A DNA stretch of 64,000 nt from Pseudomonas syringae (GTDB lineage Bacteria; Pseudomonadota; Gammaproteobacteria; Pseudomonadales; Pseudomonadaceae). The notes beneath the pieces are model-generated. The model was given only the letters and a program-made list of their open reading frames with translations. It was not told the origin of the DNA and did not search any database. Position 1 is the first letter of the stretch, and each line of letters begins with the position of its first letter. The translations under genes were made by a program, and so were the position numbers. Location: contig NZ_CP066265.1 in NCBI RefSeq assembly GCF_023278085.1, positions 1,642,501 to 1,706,500 on the forward strand. The letters run 5' to 3'. Below, one piece after another: positions 55,390 through 63,559 of this stretch.

Positions 55390-55866
55390 ATGTCAACGAC
55401 AGTTCCGTTGATCAACAGCATTACGATACGTACCGCGACCTCGCAGATCACCTACAGCCAGGCCAATGACAAATCTGTCGAGGCGCCTGCCGGCAATGCA
55501 AAGAGTGTGGAGGTCAATCTTTCAGCCGAGGGCAGGGCGGCAGCAGCCTCTGCACGGTCCGGTTCGAAAGACGCCGATATCGAAAATAGCGGTCTGCCTT
55601 CTTCTGTGCAGAAAATCCTCAAATCGATACGCGAATTGCAGCGCAAGATCGAAGAAACCACTGATCAGATTCAGAAAGTTCTGGCCGACAGAACGCTTAC
55701 CCGTGAAGAGCGCCAGACCAAGGCCGCAGCGCTGCAAACCGTGCTTTCCACGTTGCAGGCTCAGGTGAGCAATTCCACCGCTGATCTGTCTTCGCTGATG
55801 AACAGCCTCGGTTCCAGCGATGCCGACAAGACAACAGCCGGTATGCTGGTGCTGGCCAAGATGTAA
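55390..55866 (+). CDS. FlxA-like coiled-coil protein, candidate FliA-regulon member
   Basis: A 158-residue protein without signal peptide or membrane segment. The N-terminal third is Ser/Thr-rich (TTVPLINSITIRTATSQITY); from about residue 75 a coiled coil follows (VQKILKSIRELQRKIEETTD, then LTREERQTKAAALQTVLSTL). The latter resembles E. coli FlxA, a sigma-28-dependent protein of unknown function, and a sigma-28 promoter lies just upstream here. No reaction or partner can be named. It is divergent from anr and ends 12 bp before the convergent hemN stop. Confidence 0.8.
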   Translation: MSTTVPLINSITIRTATSQITYSQANDKSVEAPAGNAKSVEVNLSAEGRAAAASARSGSKDADIENSGLPSSVQKILKSIRELQRKIEETTDQIQKVLADRTLTREERQTKAAALQTVLSTLQAQVSNSTADLSSLMNSLGSSDADKTTAGMLVLAKM

Positions 55867-55878
55867 GGATGCACAGGA

Positions 55879-57261
55879 TCAGATGGCGCGGGAAAAGCGC
55901 TGTCTGTTTTGCCGGGTCAGATAGGCGTCAAATACCATGCACACCGAGCGCACCAGCAGCCTGCCCGCCGGCAGTACCCGGATGCCCTCGTTGTTCAGCG
56001 CAATCAGCCCGTCCTCGGTCATCTGGGTCAGTTGCGGCCACAGTTCGCTGAAATAAGCTGAGAAGTCGATACCGAAGCTGTGCTCGATTTCGGCGAAATC
56101 CAGCGTGAAGTGGCAGATCAACTGCTGGATGATTGCACGTCTGATCCGGTCATCCTCGCTGCAGATCAGCCCTCGTCGGGTCGCCGGTTGATCGCTGTCC
56201 AGCAGCCTTTGGTATTCGTTCAGGTCGCTGCTGTTCTGGCTGTACAGATCGCCGATCTGACTGATGGCCGAGACACCCAGGCCGATCAGGTCGCAATGAG
56301 CCTTGGGTGTGTAGCCCTGAAAATTGCGTTTCAGGGTCAGGTCTTCCTGAGCGATCGCCAGTTCGTCGTCGGGCAGGGCGAAGTGGTCCATGCCGATGTA
56401 GCGATAGCCTGCGCCGGTCAGTTGCTCGATGGTGCGCTGCAGCATGAGCCATTTCGTTTGCGCATCCGGCAGGTCGGCTGCGTCAATGCGGCGCTGTGGC
56501 ATGAAGCGTTCCGGCAGGTGGGCGTAGTTGAACACGGAGAGTCGATCAGGCTGCAACGCGATGATTTCATCCACTGTGCGACTGAAGGTCTCCGGGGTCT
56601 GTTTTGGCAGGCCGTAAATCAAATCGATATTGACCGAGCGAAATTGCAGCGTGCGTGCTGCTTCGACGATAGCGCGTGTCTCTTCCAGGGTTTGCAGGCG
56701 GTTGATCGCACGCTGCACGGTCGGGTCCAGATCCTGTACGCCGAGACTCACCCGGTTGAAGCCCAGTTCGCGCAACAGACCCATGCTCGCCCAGTCTGCC
56801 TCGCGGGGATCGATCTCGATGCCGTAATCCCCTGAGTCGTCCTCCAGCAGGTTGAAATGACTACGTAACTGCGCCATCAACCGGCGCAGCTCATGGTGGC
56901 TGAGAAAGGTCGGTGTGCCGCCGCCCAGGTGCAGTTGCTCCACCACCTGACCGGGCGACAGATGGCAGGCGAGCATCCGGATTTCCTGCTCGAGCCGCTT
57001 CAGGTAAGCCTGCGCTCGCCCGCGATCCTTGGTAATGACTTTGTTGCAGGCACAGTAGTAGCAAATGTTCGCGCAGAAGGGCAGGTGCACGTAAAGGGAC
57101 AGTGAGCGCCGTGCCTTGCGGCTTTCGCGCAGGGCGTGCAGCAGGTCGAATGCACCCACCTGAGTATGAAATTGCACCGCGGTCGGATAGGACGTGTAGC
57201 GTGGTCCGGCGACGTCGTAGCGATGGATCAGATCTGAATCCCAGCGAATGGCGCCGAACAT
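55879..57261 (-). CDS. hemN: HemN, oxygen-independent coproporphyrinogen III oxidase
   Basis: Radical SAM enzyme that makes protoporphyrinogen IX for haem without oxygen. The 460-residue protein has the cluster motif CxxxCxxC at Cys63, Cys67 and Cys70 (PFCANICYYCACNK), GGGTPTF for SAM binding, and the HemN C-terminal domain. An ANR box lies upstream at the class-II position, so it should be induced when oxygen falls, together with the cbb3 oxidase that needs haem. Confidence 0.96.
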   Translation of the reverse strand: MFGAIRWDSDLIHRYDVAGPRYTSYPTAVQFHTQVGAFDLLHALRESRKARRSLSLYVHLPFCANICYYCACNKVITKDRGRAQAYLKRLEQEIRMLACHLSPGQVVEQLHLGGGTPTFLSHHELRRLMAQLRSHFNLLEDDSGDYGIEIDPREADWASMGLLRELGFNRVSLGVQDLDPTVQRAINRLQTLEETRAIVEAARTLQFRSVNIDLIYGLPKQTPETFSRTVDEIIALQPDRLSVFNYAHLPERFMPQRRIDAADLPDAQTKWLMLQRTIEQLTGAGYRYIGMDHFALPDDELAIAQEDLTLKRNFQGYTPKAHCDLIGLGVSAISQIGDLYSQNSSDLNEYQRLLDSDQPATRRGLICSEDDRIRRAIIQQLICHFTLDFAEIEHSFGIDFSAYFSELWPQLTQMTEDGLIALNNEGIRVLPAGRLLVRSVCMVFDAYLTRQNRQRFSRAI

Positions 57262-57323
57262 GCGTACGTTTCCCGATCAGGCTGGCGATGCCCCGAGCAT
57301 ACGCAGGCCTTGCAGGAAGAACC

Positions 57324-57337
57324 TTGATATGGGTCAG
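57324..57337 (-). promoter_or_regulatory. ANR box of hemN
   Basis: On the minus strand CTGAC-ccat-ATCAA (9 of 10 conserved positions of TTGAT-N4-ATCAA). Exactly 22 bp downstream is TATGCT, which fits a -10 box with the ANR site centred at -41.5. The site is 69 bp from the hemN ATG. Confidence 0.7.
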
Positions 57338-57348
57338 TCGCCGCTGTC

Positions 57349-58032
57349 TCAGTGGCCCATCAGCCAGTGTTGATGCGGCCCCGGCAAGGTCCAGAGGCCG
57401 AACACGATGACCAGCAACCCTCCCGCCACACGAACGCCGCGCTTGCGCAGCAGCGCAGTAGTGCGTTCGGCTGCCAGCCCGGTGGCCAGCAGGACCGGCC
57501 AGGTGCCGAGCCCGAACGCCAGCATCAGCAACGCGCTGTGCAGAGGGTTGTTTTGGCTGGCCGCCCAGAGCAGCGCACTGTAGACCAGCCCGCACGGCAG
57601 CCAGCCCCACAAGGCGCCCAACAGCAAGGCGCGCGGCAGGCTGGACACGGGCAGCAGGCGGCTGGCCAGCGGTTGCAGGTATCGCCACAGCCCACGGCCC
57701 AGACGTTCGATGTGCGTCAAGCCATTCCACCAGCCCGCCAGGTACAGCCCCATGACGATGAGCAATAGCGCAGCGGCCACTCGCAGGCCGGTGGCCAGCG
57801 GGCTTTGCGCGACCGCCCAGCCTGCCAGCCCGGAAAGCAGCCCCGCCAATGTGTAGCTGCAAATCCGCCCCAGGTTATAGACCAGCAACAGACGAAACCG
57901 GCGACTGCGCTGTTCCTTGGGGATGGCGAGGGTCAGCGCGCCCATCAGGCCGCCACACATGCCCAGACAATGACCGCCGCCCAGCAGCCCGAGCATCAGC
58001 GCCGAAAGCAGCAGCGGGGCGAGTTCAAGCAT
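57349..58032 (-). CDS. SafE/TauE-like membrane protein of the cco cluster
   Basis: A 227-residue inner-membrane protein with about six helices and the start LSALMLGLLGGGHCLGMCGG, which carries a GGxHCxxMCGG motif seen in a family found next to ccoGHIS and hemN in many proteobacteria. It may move copper or a sulphur compound for cbb3 assembly; that is a guess. I start at ATG 58032, which overlaps ccoS by 8 bp. Confidence 0.85.
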   Translation of the reverse strand: MLELAPLLLSALMLGLLGGGHCLGMCGGLMGALTLAIPKEQRSRRFRLLLVYNLGRICSYTLAGLLSGLAGWAVAQSPLATGLRVAAALLLIVMGLYLAGWWNGLTHIERLGRGLWRYLQPLASRLLPVSSLPRALLLGALWGWLPCGLVYSALLWAASQNNPLHSALLMLAFGLGTWPVLLATGLAAERTTALLRKRGVRVAGGLLVIVFGLWTLPGPHQHWLMGH

Positions 58033-58228
58033 CGGGCTTCTCGCCTGTTGCGGGTGGTGGCGGTTGCGGCCTGGCCTGATCTGCCGCTGGCGGATCATCG
58101 AACAATACGCTGTGTGCCGGACCTTCCATGTCATCGTACTGGCCGCTGTCGACGGCCCAGAAGAACACGTAGATCGCGATGCCCACCAGCAGCAGGGCGG
58201 CAGGGATCATGATGTAAAGCGCGGGCAT
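58025..58228 (-). CDS. ccoS: CcoS, cbb3 oxidase maturation protein
   Basis: A 67-residue single-helix membrane protein (MPALYIMIPAALLLVGIAIY) with the FFWAVDSGQYDDMEGP signature of CcoS/FixS. It is needed for cofactor insertion in cbb3 oxidase. It overlaps ccoI by 22 bp and the SafE-like gene by 8 bp, indicating one operon. Confidence 0.93.
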   Translation of the reverse strand: MPALYIMIPAALLLVGIAIYVFFWAVDSGQYDDMEGPAHSVLFDDPPAADQARPQPPPPATGEKPDA

Positions 58229-60666
58229 GAAACCTCCTGAACGGCTTGGGCTGGGGGGGCGAGTCGCGACAGGCGCAGCGCGTTGAGCACCACGATCAGC
58301 GAACTGGCCGACATGCCGATGGCTGCCCAGATGGGGGTCACCCAGCCCAGTGCGGCAAACGGCAACATCAGGCCATTGTACAGACCGGCCCAGACGAGGT
58401 TTTCGATAATGATCCGGCGGGTGCGGCGGGCCAGGTTCAGTGCTTCGATCAGCACCGCTAACCGATTGCACAGCAGCACCGCGTCGGCGCTGGTTTTGGC
58501 CAGATCGGTGGCTGAGCCCATCGCCACGCTGATATCGGCAGCTGCCATGATCGGTACGTCGTTGACGCCATCTCCGATCATCAGCACCCTGCGGCCTTGC
58601 GCCTGCAAGTGATGCAGCACGGCCAGCTTGTCGTCCGGGCGCATGCTGCCCCGCGATTCGTCGATGCCAAGCGCTGCGGCGACGCTGGCGACCATCGGCG
58701 AACTGTCACCGGACAACATCAACGTTTTCCAGCCGCGTGCCTTGCACGCCTGCAGCAGCAGCGCTGCGTCTTCGCGCAGGCGGTCGTCGAGCACCAGCCA
58801 CGCCAGCGGCCCTTTCGCATCGCCGAGCAGCAGCCACTGACCGGCCTCTTCGGGCATGGGTGGCATCTCTGTATTACTCAGGGCGCAGACAAATGCCGGT
58901 TGGCCGATGCGCAGGCGGCGTGCCCCGACGCAGCCTTCAAGACCCAGCCCCGGCTGGCTGTATACGTCTTCGGCAGCCTGTGGCGCTTGCCCGAATGCAC
59001 GGGCGATAGGGTGTTCGGAACGGTTCTCCAGCGCGGCGGCCAGTCCCAGACACTCATCGGCACTCAGTTCACTCAATGGCAGAATACTGCGCAGCACCAG
59101 CCGCCCTTCGGTCAGCGTGCCGGTCTTGTCGAAGATCACCGTGTCGATCCGGTTCAGGCCTTCCAGTACATGGCCTCGGGTCAGCAGCAGCCCAAGCCTG
59201 TGCAGCGTGCCGGTTGCGGCGGTCAAGGCAGTCGGAGTCGCCAGCGACAGCGCACACGGGCAGGTCGCGACCAGCATCGCCAGGACAATCCAGAACGCGC
59301 GCGATGCATCGATCTGCCACCAGACCACCCCGATCACGGCCGCTGCGATCAGTGAAAACAGCAGGAACGCCTGTGCGGCACGGTCGGCGATCTGCGCCAG
59401 CCTGGGTTTTTCGCTCTGGGCCCGCTCCAGCAGCCTGACGATCGCGGACAGCTGTGTCGCCTCGCCCAGTGCCGACACCCGAACGGTTAACGGCCCTTCC
59501 ACATTAAGGGTCCCGGCAGTGACGGCGTCGCCGACGCCACGCGCCTGTGGCAGGTATTCACCGGTCAGCAGCGACTCGTCGACACTGGACTGACCTTCAA
59601 GAATGTTTCCGTCAGCCGGAATCACCGCCCCGGGTTGCACCAGCACCCGGTCAGCGAGACATAGCTCGCTGAGCATGATGCGCTCGGTCTGACCTTCTTC
59701 GTTCAGGCGCAGGCACGAGGCCGGCAGCAGATTAACCAGTTGTGCAGTGGCTGCCGCCGTGCGCTCACGGGCCCGGCGCTCCAGATAACGTCCGCTCAGC
59801 AGAAACAGGGCGAACATACCAACCGCGTCGAGATACAGCTCGCCCGTGCCGGTAATCGTGGTCCAGATGCCTGCGACATACGCTGCGCCAATCGCCACAG
59901 ACACCGAGACGTCCATCGTCAAATGACGGCTGCGCAGGTCACGCAGCGCACCGCGAAAGAATGGCGCGCAGCTGTAAAACACGATGGGCGTGGTCAGAAA
60001 CAGCGCCACCCAGCGCAGAATGATGTGTAGCTGCGGGCTGAGGTCAATATTGAACTCCGGCCAGGTCGCCATGGTTGCCATCATGGCCTGAAACCACAGC
60101 AGGCCCGCCACCCCGAGTTGCCGCAACGCCAGCTTGTTGTCATGTGCAAGACGTTCGGCTGCGCGGTCGGCCTGCCAGGGGTGAGCCACGTAACCAATGA
60201 TGTGCAGCTCGTTGAGCAAGTGGCTGAACAGCAGTTGTTCAGTGTGCCAGCGCACCTGAAGGCGGTGGCTGGACAGGTTCAGGCGCGCCTCGACGACACC
60301 GGGCAGTCTGCCGAGTCGCTGTTCGATCAGCCAGCCACAGGCGGCGCAACTGATGCCTTCGACCAGCAGCGTGGTTTGCGAAACCGTCCCTTCATGGTGG
60401 ACGAACGGCGCCTGCGCGTCGGGACGGTCGTAGAGTTGCAGTTCTTCCAGCAATTGCGTGGGCAGGCTTTGCGGGTTGGCGGATGCCTGACTGCGATGGC
60501 GGTAATAGTCCTCCAGCCCAGCGCTGACGATGGCCTCGGCCACGGCTTGGCAACCGGGGCAGCACAGCTCGCGGGTTTCGCCCAGCACCGGCGTGGTAAA
60601 GCGGCTGCCGGGCGGGACGGGCAGGGCGCAGTGGTAGCAGGGAGTGAGTCTGGAAAGGGTCGCCAC
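58207..60666 (-). CDS. ccoI: CcoI, copper-transporting P1B-type ATPase for cbb3 oxidase
   Basis: An 819-residue P-type ATPase (CcoI/FixI). Visible features: Cys-rich N terminus (CYHCALPVPPG; CCPGCQAV), a heavy-metal domain with CAACGW, membrane CPC motif (ATCPCALSLATP, near residue 468), phospho-Asp513 (FDKTGTLTEG), and the GDGVNDVPIM hinge. It exports copper to the periplasm for the oxidase. It starts 2 bp after the ccoH stop. Confidence 0.95.
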   Translation of the reverse strand: MATLSRLTPCYHCALPVPPGSRFTTPVLGETRELCCPGCQAVAEAIVSAGLEDYYRHRSQASANPQSLPTQLLEELQLYDRPDAQAPFVHHEGTVSQTTLLVEGISCAACGWLIEQRLGRLPGVVEARLNLSSHRLQVRWHTEQLLFSHLLNELHIIGYVAHPWQADRAAERLAHDNKLALRQLGVAGLLWFQAMMATMATWPEFNIDLSPQLHIILRWVALFLTTPIVFYSCAPFFRGALRDLRSRHLTMDVSVSVAIGAAYVAGIWTTITGTGELYLDAVGMFALFLLSGRYLERRARERTAAATAQLVNLLPASCLRLNEEGQTERIMLSELCLADRVLVQPGAVIPADGNILEGQSSVDESLLTGEYLPQARGVGDAVTAGTLNVEGPLTVRVSALGEATQLSAIVRLLERAQSEKPRLAQIADRAAQAFLLFSLIAAAVIGVVWWQIDASRAFWIVLAMLVATCPCALSLATPTALTAATGTLHRLGLLLTRGHVLEGLNRIDTVIFDKTGTLTEGRLVLRSILPLSELSADECLGLAAALENRSEHPIARAFGQAPQAAEDVYSQPGLGLEGCVGARRLRIGQPAFVCALSNTEMPPMPEEAGQWLLLGDAKGPLAWLVLDDRLREDAALLLQACKARGWKTLMLSGDSSPMVASVAAALGIDESRGSMRPDDKLAVLHHLQAQGRRVLMIGDGVNDVPIMAAADISVAMGSATDLAKTSADAVLLCNRLAVLIEALNLARRTRRIIIENLVWAGLYNGLMLPFAALGWVTPIWAAIGMSASSLIVVLNALRLSRLAPPAQAVQEVSCPRFTS

Positions 60667-60668
60667 GG

Positions 60669-61205
60669 TCAGCCTTTCCGGCCTTGTGCGGCCTGTAGCG
60701 GTTCGTCGCCGAGCGTCAGGTCTTCGCGGCCGATCTGCTCTTCTTCGAACAGGCGCCAGGTCTGGCCACCTTCGACACCCAGCAGTTCGACAAAACGACG
60801 GCCTTCGACCTTGTCCTGCAACTGACCGACATAACGGCCAGGTTCGGACGCGCTGCGCGTCAGGAATACCCGACGGTCCCTGGCGGGCTGGGTCGGGGAA
60901 ATGAGGTTCAGTTCGAGCCGCTCCGGCCCGCTGTTGCCGCTCAGGCGCACCTCTGCTTCGCCGGTAAGTTCGTCCAGATGAACGCGAGCACGCAATTTTA
61001 GTGTCTGGGCCAGCACCTCGCGGTTGAGCGAGCGATTGATGCCCTTGCCAGCCTCGTAATAATTGTCGCTGACCAGATTGTCCGGGTTATTCACGGCGAT
61101 GGTCACCATCGTCAGGCTCAGGGTCACCGAGCAGGTCAGGATGGCAATGATGATCCACGGCCAGAGTTGCTTGTACCAGGGGCTTGAAGCAGTCGCAGCG
61201 GGCAT
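60669..61205 (-). CDS. ccoH: CcoH (FixH), cbb3 oxidase assembly protein
   Basis: A 178-residue protein with one N-terminal membrane helix (LWPWIIIAILTCSVTLSLTM) and a periplasmic domain (NYYEAGKGINRSL; PARDRRVFL). Typical FixH size and position between ccoG and ccoI. Confidence 0.9.
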   Translation of the reverse strand: MPAATASSPWYKQLWPWIIIAILTCSVTLSLTMVTIAVNNPDNLVSDNYYEAGKGINRSLNREVLAQTLKLRARVHLDELTGEAEVRLSGNSGPERLELNLISPTQPARDRRVFLTRSASEPGRYVGQLQDKVEGRRFVELLGVEGGQTWRLFEEEQIGREDLTLGDEPLQAAQGRKG

Positions 61206-61215
61206 GAAAGTGCTC

Positions 61216-62634
61216 TTAACGAATAGTCGGTGGGCCGAGGAAGCTGCTTTGGGCTTCGACCTGAGTCTCGCCGTTGTCGATGTCTCTGAGGGTGAACGTT
61301 ACTTCGTTCCTGCTGGATGGCAGTTTCTCGGGAGCGCTGGACAACTCTACCGGCAAGCTGACGATCTGGCCTGCCGGAACCTTGATTTCGCGGGTACCTT
61401 GCAGCTTCAGATCAGGCACGCCACTGGCCTCCAGCAGGTAAGTGTGATCGGCCTGATCCTTGTTCATCACTTTCAGGCTGTAGACGTTTTCAATACGGCC
61501 TTCGGCATTTTCCCGGAACAGCATGCGGTCTCTGCTGACATCCAGACCCGTCAGCGGACGCAGGTAAAACGCGCTCGCCAGCAGCCCGATCATCAATAGC
61601 AGGGCCAGCGCATAGCCAATCAGGCGTGGTCTCAGTGTGCGGGTCTGCTGCCCGGACAGGTTGTGTTCGGTGGTGTAGCGAATCAGGCCGCGAGGGTAAT
61701 CCATTTTGTCCATGACCGTATTGCAGGCATCGACACACGCCGCGCAACTGATGCACTCCACTTGCAGGCCGTCGCGAATGTCGATGCCGGTCGGGCAGAC
61801 CTGCACACACATCGTACAGTCGATACAGTCGCCCAGCCCCATCGCCTTGTGATCAGCTTCTTTCTTGCGCGGCCCACGGGCTTCGCCGCGATCCGGGTCA
61901 TAGGAAATGATCAGCGTGTTCTTGTCGAACATCACGCTCTGGAACCGCGCATAGGGGCACATATAAATGCACACCTGCTCGCGCAGCCAGCCGGCATTGC
62001 CGTAGGTGGCCAGGGTGAAAAAACCGACCCAGAAATACGCCCAGCCGTCAGCTTCGCCGGTCACCAGTTCGAGGCACAGGTCGCGGATCGGCGCAAAGTA
62101 ACCGACGAAGGTCACACCGGTAGCAAGGCCGATCAACAGCCACAGGCTGTGTTTAGCGAACTTGCGCAGCAGCTTGCTGACACTGATGGGCGCGTTATCG
62201 AGCTTGATACGCTGATTGCGGTCGCCCTCGGTGATCTTTTCGCACCACATGAAGATCCAGGTCCAGACGCTCTGCGGGCAGGTATAACCGCACCAGACCC
62301 GTCCGGCATAGACGGTGATGAAGAACAGCCCGAAGGCTGCGACGATCAGCATCCCGGACAACAGGATGAAGTCCTGCGGCCAGAAGGTCGCGCCGAAGAT
62401 GTAGAACTTGCGCTCCGGCAGGTTCCACCACACGGCCTGATGCCCGTTGCGGGTCAGCCAGACCGTGCCGAAAAAGATCAGCAACAGCACGGCGCCACCC
62501 GCCATGCGCAGATTGCGAAACAGGCCTTTGAAGGCGCGGGTGTGGATCTTTTCCCGCGGCGCGTAAAGCTCGACCGTTTCGCTGCTTTCAGCGGGAAGAG
62601 GGGTAATGTCCTGGAGCGGAATCCGGTTGCTCAT
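61216..62634 (-). CDS. ccoG: CcoG (RdxA/FixG), iron-sulphur membrane protein
   Basis: A 472-residue membrane protein with about five helices and two [4Fe-4S] ferredoxin motifs (CIDCTMCVQVCPTGID and CISCAACVDACN), plus the CGYTCPQSVW motif. CcoG reduces copper during cbb3 oxidase assembly. Only 22 bp separate it from the vapC-like stop upstream, so its promoter lies in or above the toxin-antitoxin genes. Confidence 0.94.
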   Translation of the reverse strand: MSNRIPLQDITPLPAESSETVELYAPREKIHTRAFKGLFRNLRMAGGAVLLLIFFGTVWLTRNGHQAVWWNLPERKFYIFGATFWPQDFILLSGMLIVAAFGLFFITVYAGRVWCGYTCPQSVWTWIFMWCEKITEGDRNQRIKLDNAPISVSKLLRKFAKHSLWLLIGLATGVTFVGYFAPIRDLCLELVTGEADGWAYFWVGFFTLATYGNAGWLREQVCIYMCPYARFQSVMFDKNTLIISYDPDRGEARGPRKKEADHKAMGLGDCIDCTMCVQVCPTGIDIRDGLQVECISCAACVDACNTVMDKMDYPRGLIRYTTEHNLSGQQTRTLRPRLIGYALALLLMIGLLASAFYLRPLTGLDVSRDRMLFRENAEGRIENVYSLKVMNKDQADHTYLLEASGVPDLKLQGTREIKVPAGQIVSLPVELSSAPEKLPSSRNEVTFTLRDIDNGETQVEAQSSFLGPPTIR

Positions 62635-62656
62635 TGAGGCGTCCTGCAGCGAGGGC

Positions 62657-63109
62657 TCAACGTGCGCTCATCGAATAAAGGGCGGCGTCTTCGTTGAGCT
62701 GACTGACCCATGGATTGAGCAAAGCGACCCCACACGATTGAAAGTCCACAGTGTTTCGAGTCACCACGGTCATGCCGTGCACCAGCGCAGTGGCGGCGAT
62801 CAGCGCGTCGCATTCGCTGCGTGGGTCGGGCACGTGCAACCGTGCGCAACGCCTGGCAACCTGAGTGTCGACCGCCAGTATGCGCCCGGCGAAGGCTTTC
62901 AAGACATGATGCTCCAGCCACATACGCAGCGCTACACCTTGAGCGGGGTCGCGGCGCTCCATTTGCAGCACACCTGTTTCGAGTTCCAGCACCGTAATCG
63001 CCGAGATGAACAGGCTGGACGCCATGTGGCCTCGCGACCAGCGCACCACGTTGGTGTCGGCGTTGCGCTTCCGGAGTTCGGAGACCACGTTGGTGTCGAG
63101 CAGAAACAT
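62657..63109 (-). CDS. PIN-domain toxin (VapC/FitB type)
   Basis: A 150-residue PIN-domain ribonuclease. The acidic residues of the active site are present: Asp5 (FLLDTNVVSELRK), Glu in VLELETGV, Asp in ECDALIAATA and Asp in RNTVDFQSCG. The end FQSCGVALLNPWVS is typical of FitB-type proteins. Its ATG overlaps the antitoxin stop (ATGA), so the pair is coupled. It seems intact. It is located between ccoP and ccoG, an unusual spot. Confidence 0.9.
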   Translation of the reverse strand: MFLLDTNVVSELRKRNADTNVVRWSRGHMASSLFISAITVLELETGVLQMERRDPAQGVALRMWLEHHVLKAFAGRILAVDTQVARRCARLHVPDPRSECDALIAATALVHGMTVVTRNTVDFQSCGVALLNPWVSQLNEDAALYSMSAR

Positions 63110-63360
63110 CAGGACAAGTCCACTGGCCGGGGATTGATAACCGCTCGTTGCGGCTCGAATTCAATATCGATGTCAGTTGGCATGATCAGCATATCGGCAA
63201 TACTGATTGCCCCGCCGGTCAGCTTCAGATAATCCTTAATCGACAGCAGCACATGAGCGGGCCGCCCCCTGTCGGTGATGAAGACCGGACCTTCATTTGC
63301 AGCCTTCTTGGCCCCGCTGGTGTCCTGATTGAATTCGCGGCTTGAAAGGGTCGTTGTCAT
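63109..63360 (-). CDS. Phd/YefM-type antitoxin
   Basis: An 83-residue Phd/YefM-like protein: N-terminal DNA-binding domain (SREFNQDTSGAKKAANEGPV, FITDRGRPAHVLLSIKDYLK) and a C-terminal part (PTDIDIEFEPQR) that should block the toxin. I start at ATG 63360, preceded by the strong site AGGAGGTGG; an inverted repeat 57 bp upstream may be its operator. Confidence 0.9.
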   Translation of the reverse strand: MTTTLSSREFNQDTSGAKKAANEGPVFITDRGRPAHVLLSIKDYLKLTGGAISIADMLIMPTDIDIEFEPQRAVINPRPVDLS

Positions 63361-63416
63361 GCAAGCCACCTCCTGAATGAGTAGATAAATGAGTGTCGCG
63401 ATGAGCAAGTTTAGGC

Positions 63417-63436
63417 TTGTAGAGATGTAACTACAA
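63417..63436. promoter_or_regulatory. Inverted repeat upstream of the antitoxin (possible operator)
   Basis: TTGTAG, 8 bp, CTACAA. Autoregulated toxin-antitoxin pairs bind such repeats at their promoter. No experimental support here. No ANR box was found between 63361 and 63559. Confidence 0.45.
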
Positions 63437-63559
63437 TGTGCGCGGTCTTTCAAATTGCAACAGGCAACTGCCTGTCCGGTTGTCTGGCGTTGCAGCGCAG
63501 CATCTCTACTTCACGGCTGCGATGGCTGCGAAGCGACCGTGAAACCGTATGCCTCGGAC

